Assembly (NCBI GenBank): GCA_964448285.1
Contig: CAYUWG010000001.1
Coordinates: 1 to 64,000, forward strand
Direction of reading: 5' to 3'
Length of the DNA stretch: 64,000 nt
Source of the DNA: CAYUWG01 sp964448285
GTDB taxonomy: Bacteria; Bacteroidota; Ignavibacteria; SZUA-365
Made by a program: the position numbers and the translations under genes. Below, piece after piece: positions 17,366 through 27,451 of the stretch. The notes beneath the pieces were generated by a model. That model ran no database searches. It had not been told where the DNA came from and worked only from the letters and a program-made list of their open reading frames with translations. Position 1 is the first letter of the stretch; the number at the start of each line of letters is the position of its first letter.

Positions 17366-19969
17366 GTGCATTCTCGAAAAACCAAATTCTTACAAGCATT
17401 TCTTCTGTTTTCTCTTGTGGCGCACGGACAAGCGATTCCTTATGCCCAGTCTTATGAAGATGCCACAAATAATACACTTGGCTTGACGGCCAAATCACCA
17501 CTCCGCTCAATCATCACACTTAACGGAACATGGCAATATCGCGCTGATGAAGATGGGTCATGGGCAAGCATTCGCGTTCCATCCTCGATTCAGGGTGAAG
17601 GTCGTTACACGTTTCAAAGAGATTTTTTCATAGACGCACAGCAACTTCAACACTCTGTTTTTCAACTTGTCGCGGTTTCTATCTCTTACTATTGCGAGAT
17701 ACGAATCAACGGTCAGTTCATCGGGAAACATGCGGGTGAGACATCTTTTGGATTCAAGCTCCAGCCTGGTGTCCTGAAATCGGGAAGAAACTCCATTACC
17801 ATTGATATCAACAATTTCTTAAACGCCGCCGAAACTGTCCCGGTTTACGAACGACTCTGGAATCGAAGGAATGCCGGAGGCATCATCCATGATATCGCGC
17901 TGATCGCTACCGGTCCGGTTTGGGTGCAAGAAACGGAGATTTTTCCTTCAGTCTCCGGAGACAACAAGCCTGTAACGATATCATATAAAGCTCTTCTCAA
18001 TTCAGGAGCACTATCCAAGGATTCCGATTCTCTTGGCGTTCCACGGATATCAGGAAGAATCGACGTTGAACACTATTTCGAAGTTTTCGAAAACACGACC
18101 GGGCAGCTCGTTGCCCGGAGTGAATCGAAACACGTCGCTGTCGAATCCGACCGTCTCATCCCCGTCGAGCTTACATTGTACATTAACTCTGTCCGGGTAT
18201 GGTCACCGGAATCACCTTATCTTTATTCCATTCGTCAGAAGACCCTGCGAAATGGCGTCCTAATAGATGAGGCAATTTCTCAGATCGGTTTCCGTGACTT
18301 CCGGGTATCGAATAATTCACTGAGACTCAATGGTGCACCGTACTTCATAAAGGCTGTCACCTATATGGAGGACTCTCCCAAAACAGGTCGATCCTTAACA
18401 CCGGATGAAATGGAACGGGACATCCTGCTCATGAAGAACCTCGGTGTCAACGCCGTTCGTACATTTTCCTCTGTTCACCCTTTGTTCCTTAGCCTTTGCA
18501 GTAAATATGGTTTGCTCGTTCTCCTCGATATTCCTGTCGTTGGGGTCCCCTCCTCTATATTGAGTGCCGATGGTCTTCAGAGTACAACAAAAAATGTCCT
18601 TCGCGAAACCCTTGCCCGTGATATCAATTCTCCTTGCGTCGTTGCTATCGGTTTGGCATCAGCAATAGACGGCAAAACTACCGGATATGAATCATTCATT
18701 CAGTCCGTGACAACAGGGCTTCAGAATCACACGAATCAATTGGTTTACGTCTCTTTCGCACGACCGCCTTCTTCTCTGCCGGACAAGCTCGATTTTATCG
18801 GTATCGATATTCCTCCTTTCCCAAAAGTTGCTACACCGCAACTCTTCGCGGCTCTGTCATTGCCGAACTATTCGATCCCCGTGCTTATATCTTCGCTCAG
18901 CTATCCTGTTGAGGTCGGAAATTACAACGGATACAGCGATCCTCGCTCCATCGATGCGCAAGGCCAGTTCTTCCTCGATCGATATAATACTTTAACGGAA
19001 AATGATTTTGCGGGTCTGGTTATCCATTCATTCGCGGATTGGGGAGTGAACCCCCCGATCATGTCCGTCGATCGCGTCTATCAATTCACATCAACGACGG
19101 GAATTGTGGATATGTATAGATATAAGCGAATTGGGTATGACATCCTGAAAGCGAAATTCAACAAGGAAAAAGCGCCCGTTCTCACGATCGGTGACTACGC
19201 GGAAGAGTTACCCGTATCATTCGTCGTCATCGGGATTTTCCTCATTCTCGTCTTTGCAATCGTGTATAATCTATTCAGAAGGTTCCGGGAGAATGTCACG
19301 CGTTCACTTCTGCGCCCGTTCAATTTCTACGCAGACGTGCGCGATCAACGCATGCTCTCTCTCTTTCAAACGTCGGTTATCGGTTTGGTCGGTTCGCTTT
19401 CCGCTTCCCTCATCATCGCAAACTTCATGTATTTCTGGAGAACGAATTATTTCTTCGATATCTTCATCGATACCGTGGTGAAGTCGGTATGGCTCAAACA
19501 ATGGATAAATTATGCAGCTTGGAATCCGCTGCCGAACATTCTCGTTCTGACTGCGGCGTTGTTTTTACTCCTCGTCATCTACACGTTCATTCTCCGTGCA
19601 ATTTCCTTTTTCATGAGAAAGAAGATTCTTCTCTTCGATGCGTACAGTGTCGCCATGTGGTCGGTCTTGCCGATGATATTCCTTGCGCCATTCGGTATGG
19701 TCTTACATCGACTATTGAACATTCCTCTTTTCGAAGGAATCCTCTTTGCCGCATTTCTCATGTTCAATATCTGGGTTCTCTCACGATTGCTGAAGGGAAC
19801 ATCGATCGTGCTCGACGTCCGACCGGGTTATTTCTATGTACTTGGATACGGTCTGTTCTTGATCGGGTGTGCCGTCTGGCTTGTCACGATGGACAACCGT
19901 TACGAAACATTCGATTACTTGCACTACCATTTCAACATCTGGTCCTTCCTGACTTCCATTCCTTCATAA
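17366..19969 (+). CDS. GH2-like beta-galactosidase-fold protein fused to a multi-pass membrane domain
   Basis: An exported, membrane-anchored protein of about 867 residues. After a signal peptide ('FLQAFLLFSLVAHGQA') come a glycoside hydrolase family 2 sugar-binding jelly-roll ('LNGTWQYRADEDGSW'), an immunoglobulin-like domain and a TIM-barrel-like domain ('MERDILLMKNLGVNAVRTF'). The two positions where GH2 enzymes carry catalytic Glu read 'IGLASAIDG' and 'PVLISSLSYPVEVG', with no obvious Glu, so it is probably not an active hydrolase. The last ~250 residues hold about six membrane helices. The frame is open from a TTG at 17333; the GTG at 17366 gives a better signal peptide. smc follows after 28 bases. 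Confidence 0.8.
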   Translation: MHSRKTKFLQAFLLFSLVAHGQAIPYAQSYEDATNNTLGLTAKSPLRSIITLNGTWQYRADEDGSWASIRVPSSIQGEGRYTFQRDFFIDAQQLQHSVFQLVAVSISYYCEIRINGQFIGKHAGETSFGFKLQPGVLKSGRNSITIDINNFLNAAETVPVYERLWNRRNAGGIIHDIALIATGPVWVQETEIFPSVSGDNKPVTISYKALLNSGALSKDSDSLGVPRISGRIDVEHYFEVFENTTGQLVARSESKHVAVESDRLIPVELTLYINSVRVWSPESPYLYSIRQKTLRNGVLIDEAISQIGFRDFRVSNNSLRLNGAPYFIKAVTYMEDSPKTGRSLTPDEMERDILLMKNLGVNAVRTFSSVHPLFLSLCSKYGLLVLLDIPVVGVPSSILSADGLQSTTKNVLRETLARDINSPCVVAIGLASAIDGKTTGYESFIQSVTTGLQNHTNQLVYVSFARPPSSLPDKLDFIGIDIPPFPKVATPQLFAALSLPNYSIPVLISSLSYPVEVGNYNGYSDPRSIDAQGQFFLDRYNTLTENDFAGLVIHSFADWGVNPPIMSVDRVYQFTSTTGIVDMYRYKRIGYDILKAKFNKEKAPVLTIGDYAEELPVSFVVIGIFLILVFAIVYNLFRRFRENVTRSLLRPFNFYADVRDQRMLSLFQTSVIGLVGSLSASLIIANFMYFWRTNYFFDIFIDTVVKSVWLKQWINYAAWNPLPNILVLTAALFLLLVIYTFILRAISFFMRKKILLFDAYSVAMWSVLPMIFLAPFGMVLHRLLNIPLFEGILFAAFLMFNIWVLSRLLKGTSIVLDVRPGYFYVLGYGLFLIGCAVWLVTMDNRYETFDYLHYHFNIWSFLTSIPS

Positions 19970-19997
19970 ACCCTACAGGATTCCTCTACGTAAAAAC

Positions 19998-22900
19998 ATG
20001 TATCTCAGCAAACTCGAAATTCTCGGTTTTAAATCTTTCGCCAACAAGACGAACATCATCCTGAACGACGGCATCACCGCTATCGTCGGACCGAACGGCT
20101 GCGGGAAAACGAATATCGTCGATGCATTGCGATGGGCGCTCGGCGAACAGCGTTACTCCACGCTCCGCAGTGATAAGATGGAAGACGTGATCTTCAACGG
20201 AACGAAAAACCGAAAGCCGATCGGATTGGCCGAGGTCTCGTTGACGATACAGAATAATAAGAGCGTCCTTCCTATCGATTACAACGAGGTGACGATCACT
20301 CGTCGTGTCTTTCGCTCGGGTGACAGCGATTACCTCCTCAACAGAACAGTCTGCCGGTTGAAGGATATCGTCAACTTGTTCATGGATACGGGCATGGGAT
20401 CGAATGCATACTCCGTCATTGAATTGAAAATGGTGGAGACGATACTCAGTGACAAGGTCGAAGAACGCAGGCGCTTGTTCGAAGAAGCCGCCGGAGTTAC
20501 ACGCTATAAAACACGTCGGCGCGAGGCTCTGAGAAAGCTCATGGAAGTCGATGCGGATTTGCTTCGCGTCAATGACATCGTCACCGAAGTCGAGAAAGCC
20601 GTCCAATCGCTTCACCGGCAAGCGAAGAAAGCTGAACGCTACAACGACTACATGGAAAAACTCCGCACGCTCGAGATCGATGTTTTGCAGCGCGATTATA
20701 CCAGTCTCATCACGCGGCTCGAGCCGCTGGAAAACAAGCTGGTCGGTTCCATCTCTGACCGGGATGCAACGGAGGCTCATCTGGCACGCCACGAAGCGCT
20801 CCTGCACGACCTTCGCACGGAGGAGCGTGAAATCGAAGAAAGCCTCAATGCTTCGCGGCTGACGTTCGATTCACTTGCTACAAACCTTAACGATGCCGAA
20901 CAAACCCTGCTCGTATCTCAGGAGCGGCACCGTGGATTGCAACAAACGGTTGAGCGGTTGCGACAATCACGCGATTCCTATGAACTCCGCTTGAAGGAAG
21001 GCACCGAGAAATCCACAGAGTATGGTGAGCGTGTGCAAAAAGCAGAAGATGAGCTTACCGTTCTCGAACAGCGTGCCGCGACGAAGCGTGAAGCGCACCG
21101 CTCTATCGAAGCGGAAGTGACGACGAAAAAACTCGAAGCGCAGTCACGGCAATCACGGCTGATGCAATCGCTCCAGGAGTTGGCTCAGTTGAAGAGCGAG
21201 CGTGAGAAATGTACCTCGCGCATCGCTTCCATCGACGTGACGTTTCAGCGATTCGATTCCGAGGATGCCGAAGCCATGAACGCCCTTACCGCTCTGCGAA
21301 GCACAGTCGAAGAGCAGGACAGCGACAAAGCGCTTCGCGCTGAATCCGTCCTCGCTGCAGAGCGACGGTTCCATGAGATGGAAGAACGAAAGAACGCTCT
21401 TCGCAATGACATGGACCAATTGCAGAATCGCGCTTTCGAATTGCAGGGACGCATCGGCGAAAAAATTACCCGGATCGATTTTCTCTCTGGGCTGATCGAC
21501 CGGCTGGAAGGATACAGTGAAAGCGTCCAGCACTTGTTGCGAAATCGTGACTGGGCGCCGACGCAGTACGGAACGATTGCCGACGCCGTGAACACTCGTG
21601 ACGATCTGCGCATCGCCATTGAAGCGGCTATCGGCGATGCGGCGCATTACATTCTCGTCAACGACGTTGCCGAGGCGCTAAGCGGACTTCAGAATCTCAA
21701 AGCGACGCGAAAAGGTAAAGCGACCTTCGCGTGCCTTTCGCGCATTCCAACTGTGAAAGCCATTCCCTTCGCCCTTGCAGGCGATGGCGTGATCGGATGG
21801 GCGGCAGAACTCGTGACGTACTCCGCCCAGTATCACGAACTCTTCCAGATGCTTCTGCAGAACGTCCTCGTTGTGCGCGATGCGGCAGTCGCACATAAGT
21901 GCGTCCAGGAGTATCCGCAGCTTCGATGTGTGACGCTCGAAGGTGACATCTTCGAAAGCAACGGAATGATCCGAGGCGGATCACACGGAACGGAAGAAGG
22001 CGGCCTCATCGGCAAGAGGGATCAGATCGCCGCGCTGCAACGGGAAGTGAATGACCTGAAGAAGCTTCTCCAGGAGAATCAGGATTTACTCGATGATAAA
22101 CGTCTCGATTACGAAGAAATCGATCTCCGCAAACATGCCGATGAGATCAAGCGCGCCCAACAGGAACTTTCGACTCACGAGCAGCAGATCGCGCAACTGC
22201 TGTTCGAAGTGGAAAAACATGAGCGCGTCATACAGAAGAACGCTCGCGAACGCGCAGTTCTGATCGCCGAACGGGAAGAGCTTCTCGCGCTTGCCGAAAG
22301 TCTTGCACCGCGCATTGAAGAGCATAGCGCACAACATGCTGCGCTTGAAGAAGAAATGCAGTCGGAACAGGAGAAGCTGACAGCACTCGAGCAGCAGTAC
22401 AACGCGAGCAATGAGGAGTTGAACAGCATCAACGTCGAGCTTGCTACCAAACGCGGCGAACATCAGAACCTGCGAAACGAAATCGACCGCATTCAGAAAG
22501 CTGCCGATGACCTGCACCGCGCGATTGCGAATGCGGAGGAAGACATCGAGCGATCACTCCGCGACATGGAGCAACTCGAAAGCGACATCCAGCGCATCAC
22601 TCAACAGTGCGAAAGCCTGCAGCAGGAAAAGGAAGGCGCGATGCAGTCCGTAAAGAATGTGGAAGCAGAGCTTGCCGCGAAACGGACGGAGACCGAACGC
22701 ATGGAAACGCAGTTGCACGACGAGCGCCAGAAATACTCACTCACGGTAACGACCGTGCACGAGATTGAACTGAAAGTGAGTGAGATCCGGCAACGTCTCG
22801 AGCAGTTGAGACAACAGGCGCTCGAGGATTTCGAACTTCAGTTGGAACCGCACCACGCAGAGGACGACGACGTGTTCGACCTCGGCCAGGCTAAAGAAGA

Positions 22901-23558
22901 GATTCGCGACCTTCGCGTGAAAGTGAAATCTCTCGGTCTCGTCAATCCGCTCGCATTCGAAGAATGGAAGAAAGAAAAGGAGCGGCTCGATCTCCTCACG
23001 ACACAGCGAGCCGACCTTTTCGAATCGAAGAAAACGCTCTCGGACACGATCGAGGAGATCAACATAACCGCCAAGGAGAAATTCACCGAGACATTCGAGA
23101 AAGTCCGCGAGAACTTCATCAACATTTTCAAGTCGCTCTTCGATGAAGGAGACGAGGCCGATTTGATCCTGCAGGAACACGAAGACCCGCTCGAAGCGCG
23201 AATCGATATCGTTGCGAAGCCGCGAGGGAAGCGCCCGCATTCGATCGAGATGCTTTCCGGAGGCGAGAAGACGCTCACGGCCATCGCTCTGCTCTTCGCG
23301 ATCTACCTCGTCAAGCCGAGTCCGTTCTGCATACTCGATGAAGTCGATGCACCGTTGGACGATGCAAATATCGACCGCTTCATTCGCATCCTGCGGCGCT
23401 TCTCCGACAACACGCAGTTCATCGTCGTGACGCACAACAAGCGCACGATGTCCGCCGCCGATACGCTCTATGGCGTCACAATGGAAGAGGAAGGCGTCTC
23501 GAAGCTCGTCCCCGTCGATTTCCACCGCGACAACCTCGCGCGGTTTTCGAACAACTGA
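19998..23558 (+). CDS. smc: Chromosome segregation protein SMC
   Basis: Condensin ATPase that organises and separates chromosomes. The 1186-residue protein has the full layout: N-terminal ATPase half with Walker A 'GPNGCGKTNIVDALRWALGE', a first coiled coil (~170-500), a hinge (~510-670, ending near 'GMIRGGSHGTEEGG'), a second coiled coil (~680-1000) and the C-terminal half with signature 'LSGGEKTLTAIALLFAIY' (1086 on) and Walker B 'CILDEVDAPLDDAN' (~1111). It follows the GH2-like gene by 28 bases. SMC is loaded by ParB at parS in other bacteria, and a parS-like site lies 4 kb upstream. Confidence 0.97.
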   Translation: MYLSKLEILGFKSFANKTNIILNDGITAIVGPNGCGKTNIVDALRWALGEQRYSTLRSDKMEDVIFNGTKNRKPIGLAEVSLTIQNNKSVLPIDYNEVTITRRVFRSGDSDYLLNRTVCRLKDIVNLFMDTGMGSNAYSVIELKMVETILSDKVEERRRLFEEAAGVTRYKTRRREALRKLMEVDADLLRVNDIVTEVEKAVQSLHRQAKKAERYNDYMEKLRTLEIDVLQRDYTSLITRLEPLENKLVGSISDRDATEAHLARHEALLHDLRTEEREIEESLNASRLTFDSLATNLNDAEQTLLVSQERHRGLQQTVERLRQSRDSYELRLKEGTEKSTEYGERVQKAEDELTVLEQRAATKREAHRSIEAEVTTKKLEAQSRQSRLMQSLQELAQLKSEREKCTSRIASIDVTFQRFDSEDAEAMNALTALRSTVEEQDSDKALRAESVLAAERRFHEMEERKNALRNDMDQLQNRAFELQGRIGEKITRIDFLSGLIDRLEGYSESVQHLLRNRDWAPTQYGTIADAVNTRDDLRIAIEAAIGDAAHYILVNDVAEALSGLQNLKATRKGKATFACLSRIPTVKAIPFALAGDGVIGWAAELVTYSAQYHELFQMLLQNVLVVRDAAVAHKCVQEYPQLRCVTLEGDIFESNGMIRGGSHGTEEGGLIGKRDQIAALQREVNDLKKLLQENQDLLDDKRLDYEEIDLRKHADEIKRAQQELSTHEQQIAQLLFEVEKHERVIQKNARERAVLIAEREELLALAESLAPRIEEHSAQHAALEEEMQSEQEKLTALEQQYNASNEELNSINVELATKRGEHQNLRNEIDRIQKAADDLHRAIANAEEDIERSLRDMEQLESDIQRITQQCESLQQEKEGAMQSVKNVEAELAAKRTETERMETQLHDERQKYSLTVTTVHEIELKVSEIRQRLEQLRQQALEDFELQLEPHHAEDDDVFDLGQAKEEIRDLRVKVKSLGLVNPLAFEEWKKEKERLDLLTTQRADLFESKKTLSDTIEEINITAKEKFTETFEKVRENFINIFKSLFDEGDEADLILQEHEDPLEARIDIVAKPRGKRPHSIEMLSGGEKTLTAIALLFAIYLVKPSPFCILDEVDAPLDDANIDRFIRILRRFSDNTQFIVVTHNKRTMSAADTLYGVTMEEEGVSKLVPVDFHRDNLARFSNN

Positions 23559-23573
23559 AACGTACTTACTGTG

Positions 23574-23798
23574 TTAATCTGCATTGGAGCGGTTAATCGT
23601 GACTGAATCCGTTACTTCATTGGGTATTGTTATCGTTATCTTTGAGCCTTCGTCCTCCTGAAGGACAACAACGAGATGTGAGATCGGTGGACGTACATCA
23701 TCACCGCAAAAGTGCATTACTAATTCTCTACCGTTGTTGAACTCAAATGGCATTGAGCTACAATCCTTAAGCGAAGCGATGATTTTTAAGTTTTTCAA
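23574..23798 (-). CDS. Small hypothetical protein
   Basis: A possible 74-residue protein of unknown function. The residue mix is protein-like, with strand-like stretches 'HLVVVLQEDEGSKITITI' and no signal peptide or membrane segment. The only in-frame start is a TTG at 23798 without a good ribosome binding site, which lowers confidence. It lies convergent to smc and downstream of a broken restriction-enzyme tail, so it may itself be a remnant. Confidence 0.35.
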   Translation of the reverse strand: MKNLKIIASLKDCSSMPFEFNNGRELVMHFCGDDVRPPISHLVVVLQEDEGSKITITIPNEVTDSVTINRSNAD

Positions 23799-23854
23799 TG
23801 TTCTAACTTCATACTTATGTGATTAACCATATCATCCTCTGTCTATCTTCTGAT

Positions 23855-23945
23855 TCATATCTCCCCCTCCACAATGTTAATCTCTTCTTCGGTTAAGCCA
23901 TACATCCATACACGAGCTTGTCGATTTCTTTTCTATTCATTTCGA
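23855..23945 (-). pseudogene. Broken C-terminal tail of a type IIG restriction enzyme
   Basis: Read on the minus strand this stretch encodes 'KEIDKLVY', then after a frameshift 'MYGLTEEEINIVEGEI' and a stop. That matches the C-terminal tail of the intact enzyme at 24529-27354 ('QIDKLVYELYCLTEEEVKIVEGV') both in protein and, over about 80 bases, in DNA. It is therefore a remnant of a second copy or of the original 3' end. It overlaps the last codons of the membrane-protein gene in another frame. Confidence 0.65.
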
Positions 23946-24532
23946 TGCATACTTGACAACGATTTCTGAACGTCGTTCTCAGAGAACAATTTTCTGTTTA
24001 GCGAGAACTCTTTATCGAAATATTGAAGCTGTGCTTTTAACACAATTTCTACCTTAATCAAGTTTGAAATTATTCGATCGCTATCGCTTGTTAGTTTCTC
24101 CGCCACGGCAAGTTCATCGGTAGAGCAATAATCGTAAATAGCATTCATATTGACGACATCTGTATTATCATCAATCCTCCTCTTCGCTAGAGCGTGATCA
24201 ATCATGGATGCCACATGATTAAGAACTGCCAAGTAGTGATAGAGTGCATCCCGAGTCGCATCATCCATTTTGAGGTCTCCAGTCTTGATGATTTCTTGAG
24301 CAACCGCTTGGGAAAAACGGATGAAGATGAACGGACTTGAAGGATCATTCTTTATGAAGTGAGCAGTTCTCTTGTTATGGTTAGCAAACTCAAAATTGAG
24401 ATTCAATTCAGCTCCGAGGGATTGCCACAGATATTGTCTTTTCTGACATAACCTAAAATACTCAGTGATAAGAACTAGTATTGTCGCACCGACTCCGCTA
24501 AATATTATCGCCCAGAATGTATCACAGTTCAT
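23933..24532 (-). CDS. Single-span membrane protein coupled to the type IIG enzyme
   Basis: An unrecognised protein of 199 residues. One N-terminal membrane helix (~6-28, 'AIIFSGVGATILVLITEYF') is followed by a soluble, mostly helical region. Its ATG overlaps the stop of the restriction enzyme gene as ATGA, and GGAGG lies at a good distance upstream, so the two proteins are made from one message. An N-terminal anchor with a cytoplasmic helical domain could serve as an accessory or a separate defence protein; no motif decides this. The stretch is AT-rich compared with smc. Confidence 0.7.
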   Translation of the reverse strand: MNCDTFWAIIFSGVGATILVLITEYFRLCQKRQYLWQSLGAELNLNFEFANHNKRTAHFIKNDPSSPFIFIRFSQAVAQEIIKTGDLKMDDATRDALYHYLAVLNHVASMIDHALAKRRIDDNTDVVNMNAIYDYCSTDELAVAEKLTSDSDRIISNLIKVEIVLKAQLQYFDKEFSLNRKLFSENDVQKSLSSMHRNE

Positions 24533-27354
24533 ACTCCCTCCACAATCTTGACCTCCTCTTCCGTCAAGCAATACAACTCATAGACGAGTTTGTCAATCTG
24601 ATTGTCGGTTGCATTGATCTGGCGTTGGAGGAGTGCTTTGTCATGAGCGGTGTTGGCAGTCGCGAGTTTCTTGTGGTGCGAGAGCATCTGTTCGACGAGA
24701 AGGGTTAATGGTTTGGGGTTAAAAGTTGTGTGGTCGGGTAGCGGTATTTTTGAAAGTTGATTCGAAGCGATATGATTATTACCGGAGAAGGAATTTCTGA
24801 AAAAGAAATTGACAAGAGTGCTATTGAGTATCCCGAGAAGGATCAAAAGATTCCAGCGATTTCTATGTTCTTCACGAAGATTGATCACATTTGTTGATTG
24901 AAGGCAATAAAACTTTTCATTGTCGTAGGTTGCTATAAGCCTTCGTTGAAGAGTTATATTCCGAATCTCCTGAATTACAATTTTCTCATTTGACTGAAAA
25001 ATCTCCTTTCGACGTGGCGCATCTAGTTCCTCTGGCTCATAATAAACGAACTTACCTTCTGTTAACGGTTCATACCTACCAACATCTATTCCTCCGACCA
25101 CTGGTTTCCATTTTCCAGATTTTTTTGACGAAGACAAATACTTCGCATTGTCACCCGTCCTTAAGCCTTGATTAATCGTGCACAGGTCTCCAAGATGAAT
25201 TGAACTGCGTTTGATTTTTATGAGGATTGAATTTTCTTGATCTGATACTTTTACCAACCATGAAGCTTTATTGTTTTTTAACCATTGCCGTTGATCAATG
25301 CTGAATACTCTAAACTCTCTGAGAAATGCATTTGAATTAGTTAAGACTATCTTTGTCGAATGTATGCTTCCTGTTACTTCAATATTCTGGAGTACGAAAA
25401 TCATTGTCTCATTCTTAGCTTTCTCAAAAATCCCAGGTCCAATATCAACTACTTCAATAAGAGATGTTTTTTGGAGAACTAGCTTCCGTAGTTTTTCGAA
25501 TGAATCATTACTGAGTATAGTATGTGGGATGATGAAACTTATTAGTGCACCTTTGCCCAAAAGATGAGTGATTCCTAACTCAATGAATAATCCGTAAACA
25601 TCGAATCGATATTCCGATGTCGCATATCGTTTAAAGAAATAATCTTTCTGATGTTGATCCAATTCTGTAATGAATAGATACGGTGGATTCCCAATCACCG
25701 CATCGAAACCACCGGCGTTCATGATCGACTTGAACTCGCTCTTCCAATCGAACGCATTGATGCGATAGCGCTCTTCATCGTCGAGCATGTCGATCTGCCC
25801 TTCATAATAATCCGGACCGATCAGCGAGTTGCCGCACTTGATGTTGTTGCCCAAATCCGGCAGCGCGCGTTCGTGGAAAAGCTTGAACTGCTTCGAGAGT
25901 GTCTGCTCGTTCTCGCCTTCAAGCACTTTAAGGAGAAGAGAAAGCTTCGTCGTCTCCACAGCCTGTGTGTCGATATCAACTCCGTAGATATTGTTGAGCA
26001 GGATGCGCTTTCGCTCAACCGTCGTCAGCCTCCACTCGCTTCCCGCTGCTTGGTAGATGACTTTCGTGTGCTTCGTGACACCGTCGTTCACATACCAGTC
26101 GCGGTGCCAGTCGAGCAAGTACTGATACGCACCGATGAGAAACGAACCTGAGCCGCAGGCAGGATCGAGAATGCGAAGCTTCGAAACTTCCTTTGGGGTT
26201 TTTCCATCGCAGAGTTTTCCGACTGTGTTCTTGACGATGTAATCGACGATGTACTTCGGCGTGTAATACACACCTCCGGCTTTCTTTACCTCCGGCTTAT
26301 CCTCAACCTTCGCCTGATGCGATGGCGTGAGTCGGATTACCTTGCCGAGAAATTGCTCATAGACATTGCCGAGAATGTCCGCTCCAAGCACGGAGAATTC
26401 ATACGGGCTTGCCGGATAGTACAAACTTCCGATGATAGACTTCAGCACTTTGTCATCGATCGTGAGCGACGGAGTGAGTTCATCCGGCGGTTCGTGTCGA
26501 TCTTTTTCTTTCCTGAAATGGAAGAGACCGGAGTTGTACTTCGCGTCGGCTTCATCGAAGAACTGACGAAGTCGTGCGTATGTGTTCTGTCCGTTCATAA
26601 GCTGCTGGAGCTTGCCGTAGATTTCGATGCCGCGATCTTCGCACATGCGTAAAAAGATGATGCGATCGATGATGCGCTGAACGGAAAAATTCAGGTCGCG
26701 CACGGAGAGGTCTTTATTCCGAAGCGCGATATTCTTTGCAAGCTCTTCCCGCCAATTTTCGATCTCGCGAAGAAATTCCTTATCGACCTGCGCCGTGCCT
26801 CGCCCGCCTTTCTGCGCATACTTGTCGAAGGAGCCTTTCATCACCGCGTCCTTCGAAAAGATGTTCGCGATCTCGTCCCACTTCTCTTCGTATGTGCTGA
26901 ACTTCAGATACATCATGCGACCGATGGAAGCTTTGTCGGTTGGTTTCGGCTTCGTCCGGCAATCATACACGGCGAACTCTTCGAAGTCAGTGAGAATCGA
27001 GAGAGGGAGGTTTGCGCTCCATGCATAGCGGCGGAGTTGGTAAGCGGGAGATATTTCCTCTGCGATGTTCACCGAAGGCTTCTTCGCTTCGAGGAAAAAC
27101 TTCCTCACACCACCGATGCGGAAGGAGTAGTCCGGCGCTTTTGTGGCAGTGCCGATCTTCACTGCGTCTTCATGGATCACGTCTTTGTATGCCTCCGCAT
27201 AGCCGAGTTTGTTTTGCACGTCCCATCCGAGCGCTTCGAAGAAAGGATTGATAAACTCGTTGCGTACTTGCGTCTCGTTATACGCTCCGCTCCGATAGGA
27301 TTCGAGGTTTCGTTCGAAGCGTTCTACAAGTGTTGAAAGGATCTCTGGCGCCAT
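24529..27354 (-). CDS. Type IIG restriction-modification enzyme (nuclease-methyltransferase fusion)
   Basis: A single protein of about 941 residues that both cuts and methylates DNA. An N-terminal PD-(D/E)XK nuclease is visible (D75, E89, K91 in 'APDYSFRIGGVRKFFLEAKK'). A helical linker leads to the N6-adenine methyltransferase with SAM motif 'DPACGSGSFLIGAY' (~397) and catalytic 'NPPY' (~556), preceded by 'GGVYYTPKYIVDYIV'. The last third is a TaqI-like target-recognition region ending 'SNQLSKIPLPDH' and 'KLVYELYCLTEEE'. The frame is open from a TTG at 27369; the ATG at 27354 is preferred. The 3' half is more AT-rich than the 5' half. It needs no separate subunits. Confidence 0.92.
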   Translation of the reverse strand: MAPEILSTLVERFERNLESYRSGAYNETQVRNEFINPFFEALGWDVQNKLGYAEAYKDVIHEDAVKIGTATKAPDYSFRIGGVRKFFLEAKKPSVNIAEEISPAYQLRRYAWSANLPLSILTDFEEFAVYDCRTKPKPTDKASIGRMMYLKFSTYEEKWDEIANIFSKDAVMKGSFDKYAQKGGRGTAQVDKEFLREIENWREELAKNIALRNKDLSVRDLNFSVQRIIDRIIFLRMCEDRGIEIYGKLQQLMNGQNTYARLRQFFDEADAKYNSGLFHFRKEKDRHEPPDELTPSLTIDDKVLKSIIGSLYYPASPYEFSVLGADILGNVYEQFLGKVIRLTPSHQAKVEDKPEVKKAGGVYYTPKYIVDYIVKNTVGKLCDGKTPKEVSKLRILDPACGSGSFLIGAYQYLLDWHRDWYVNDGVTKHTKVIYQAAGSEWRLTTVERKRILLNNIYGVDIDTQAVETTKLSLLLKVLEGENEQTLSKQFKLFHERALPDLGNNIKCGNSLIGPDYYEGQIDMLDDEERYRINAFDWKSEFKSIMNAGGFDAVIGNPPYLFITELDQHQKDYFFKRYATSEYRFDVYGLFIELGITHLLGKGALISFIIPHTILSNDSFEKLRKLVLQKTSLIEVVDIGPGIFEKAKNETMIFVLQNIEVTGSIHSTKIVLTNSNAFLREFRVFSIDQRQWLKNNKASWLVKVSDQENSILIKIKRSSIHLGDLCTINQGLRTGDNAKYLSSSKKSGKWKPVVGGIDVGRYEPLTEGKFVYYEPEELDAPRRKEIFQSNEKIVIQEIRNITLQRRLIATYDNEKFYCLQSTNVINLREEHRNRWNLLILLGILNSTLVNFFFRNSFSGNNHIASNQLSKIPLPDHTTFNPKPLTLLVEQMLSHHKKLATANTAHDKALLQRQINATDNQIDKLVYELYCLTEEEVKIVEGV

Positions 27355-27451
27355 GTGATAGTCGAACAATACTGTTGCTGAAAGAACTTAATTAAACTGC
27401 ACTGAGAATTAAAGAACAGGAGCGGTCATCTTGTTGAGGTGGTATGAGTTC

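Noticed and set aside
22737..23525. Long open frame antisense to smc (262 codons)
   Set aside because: It is the mirror of smc codon bias, has no homology I recognise and no ribosome binding site.
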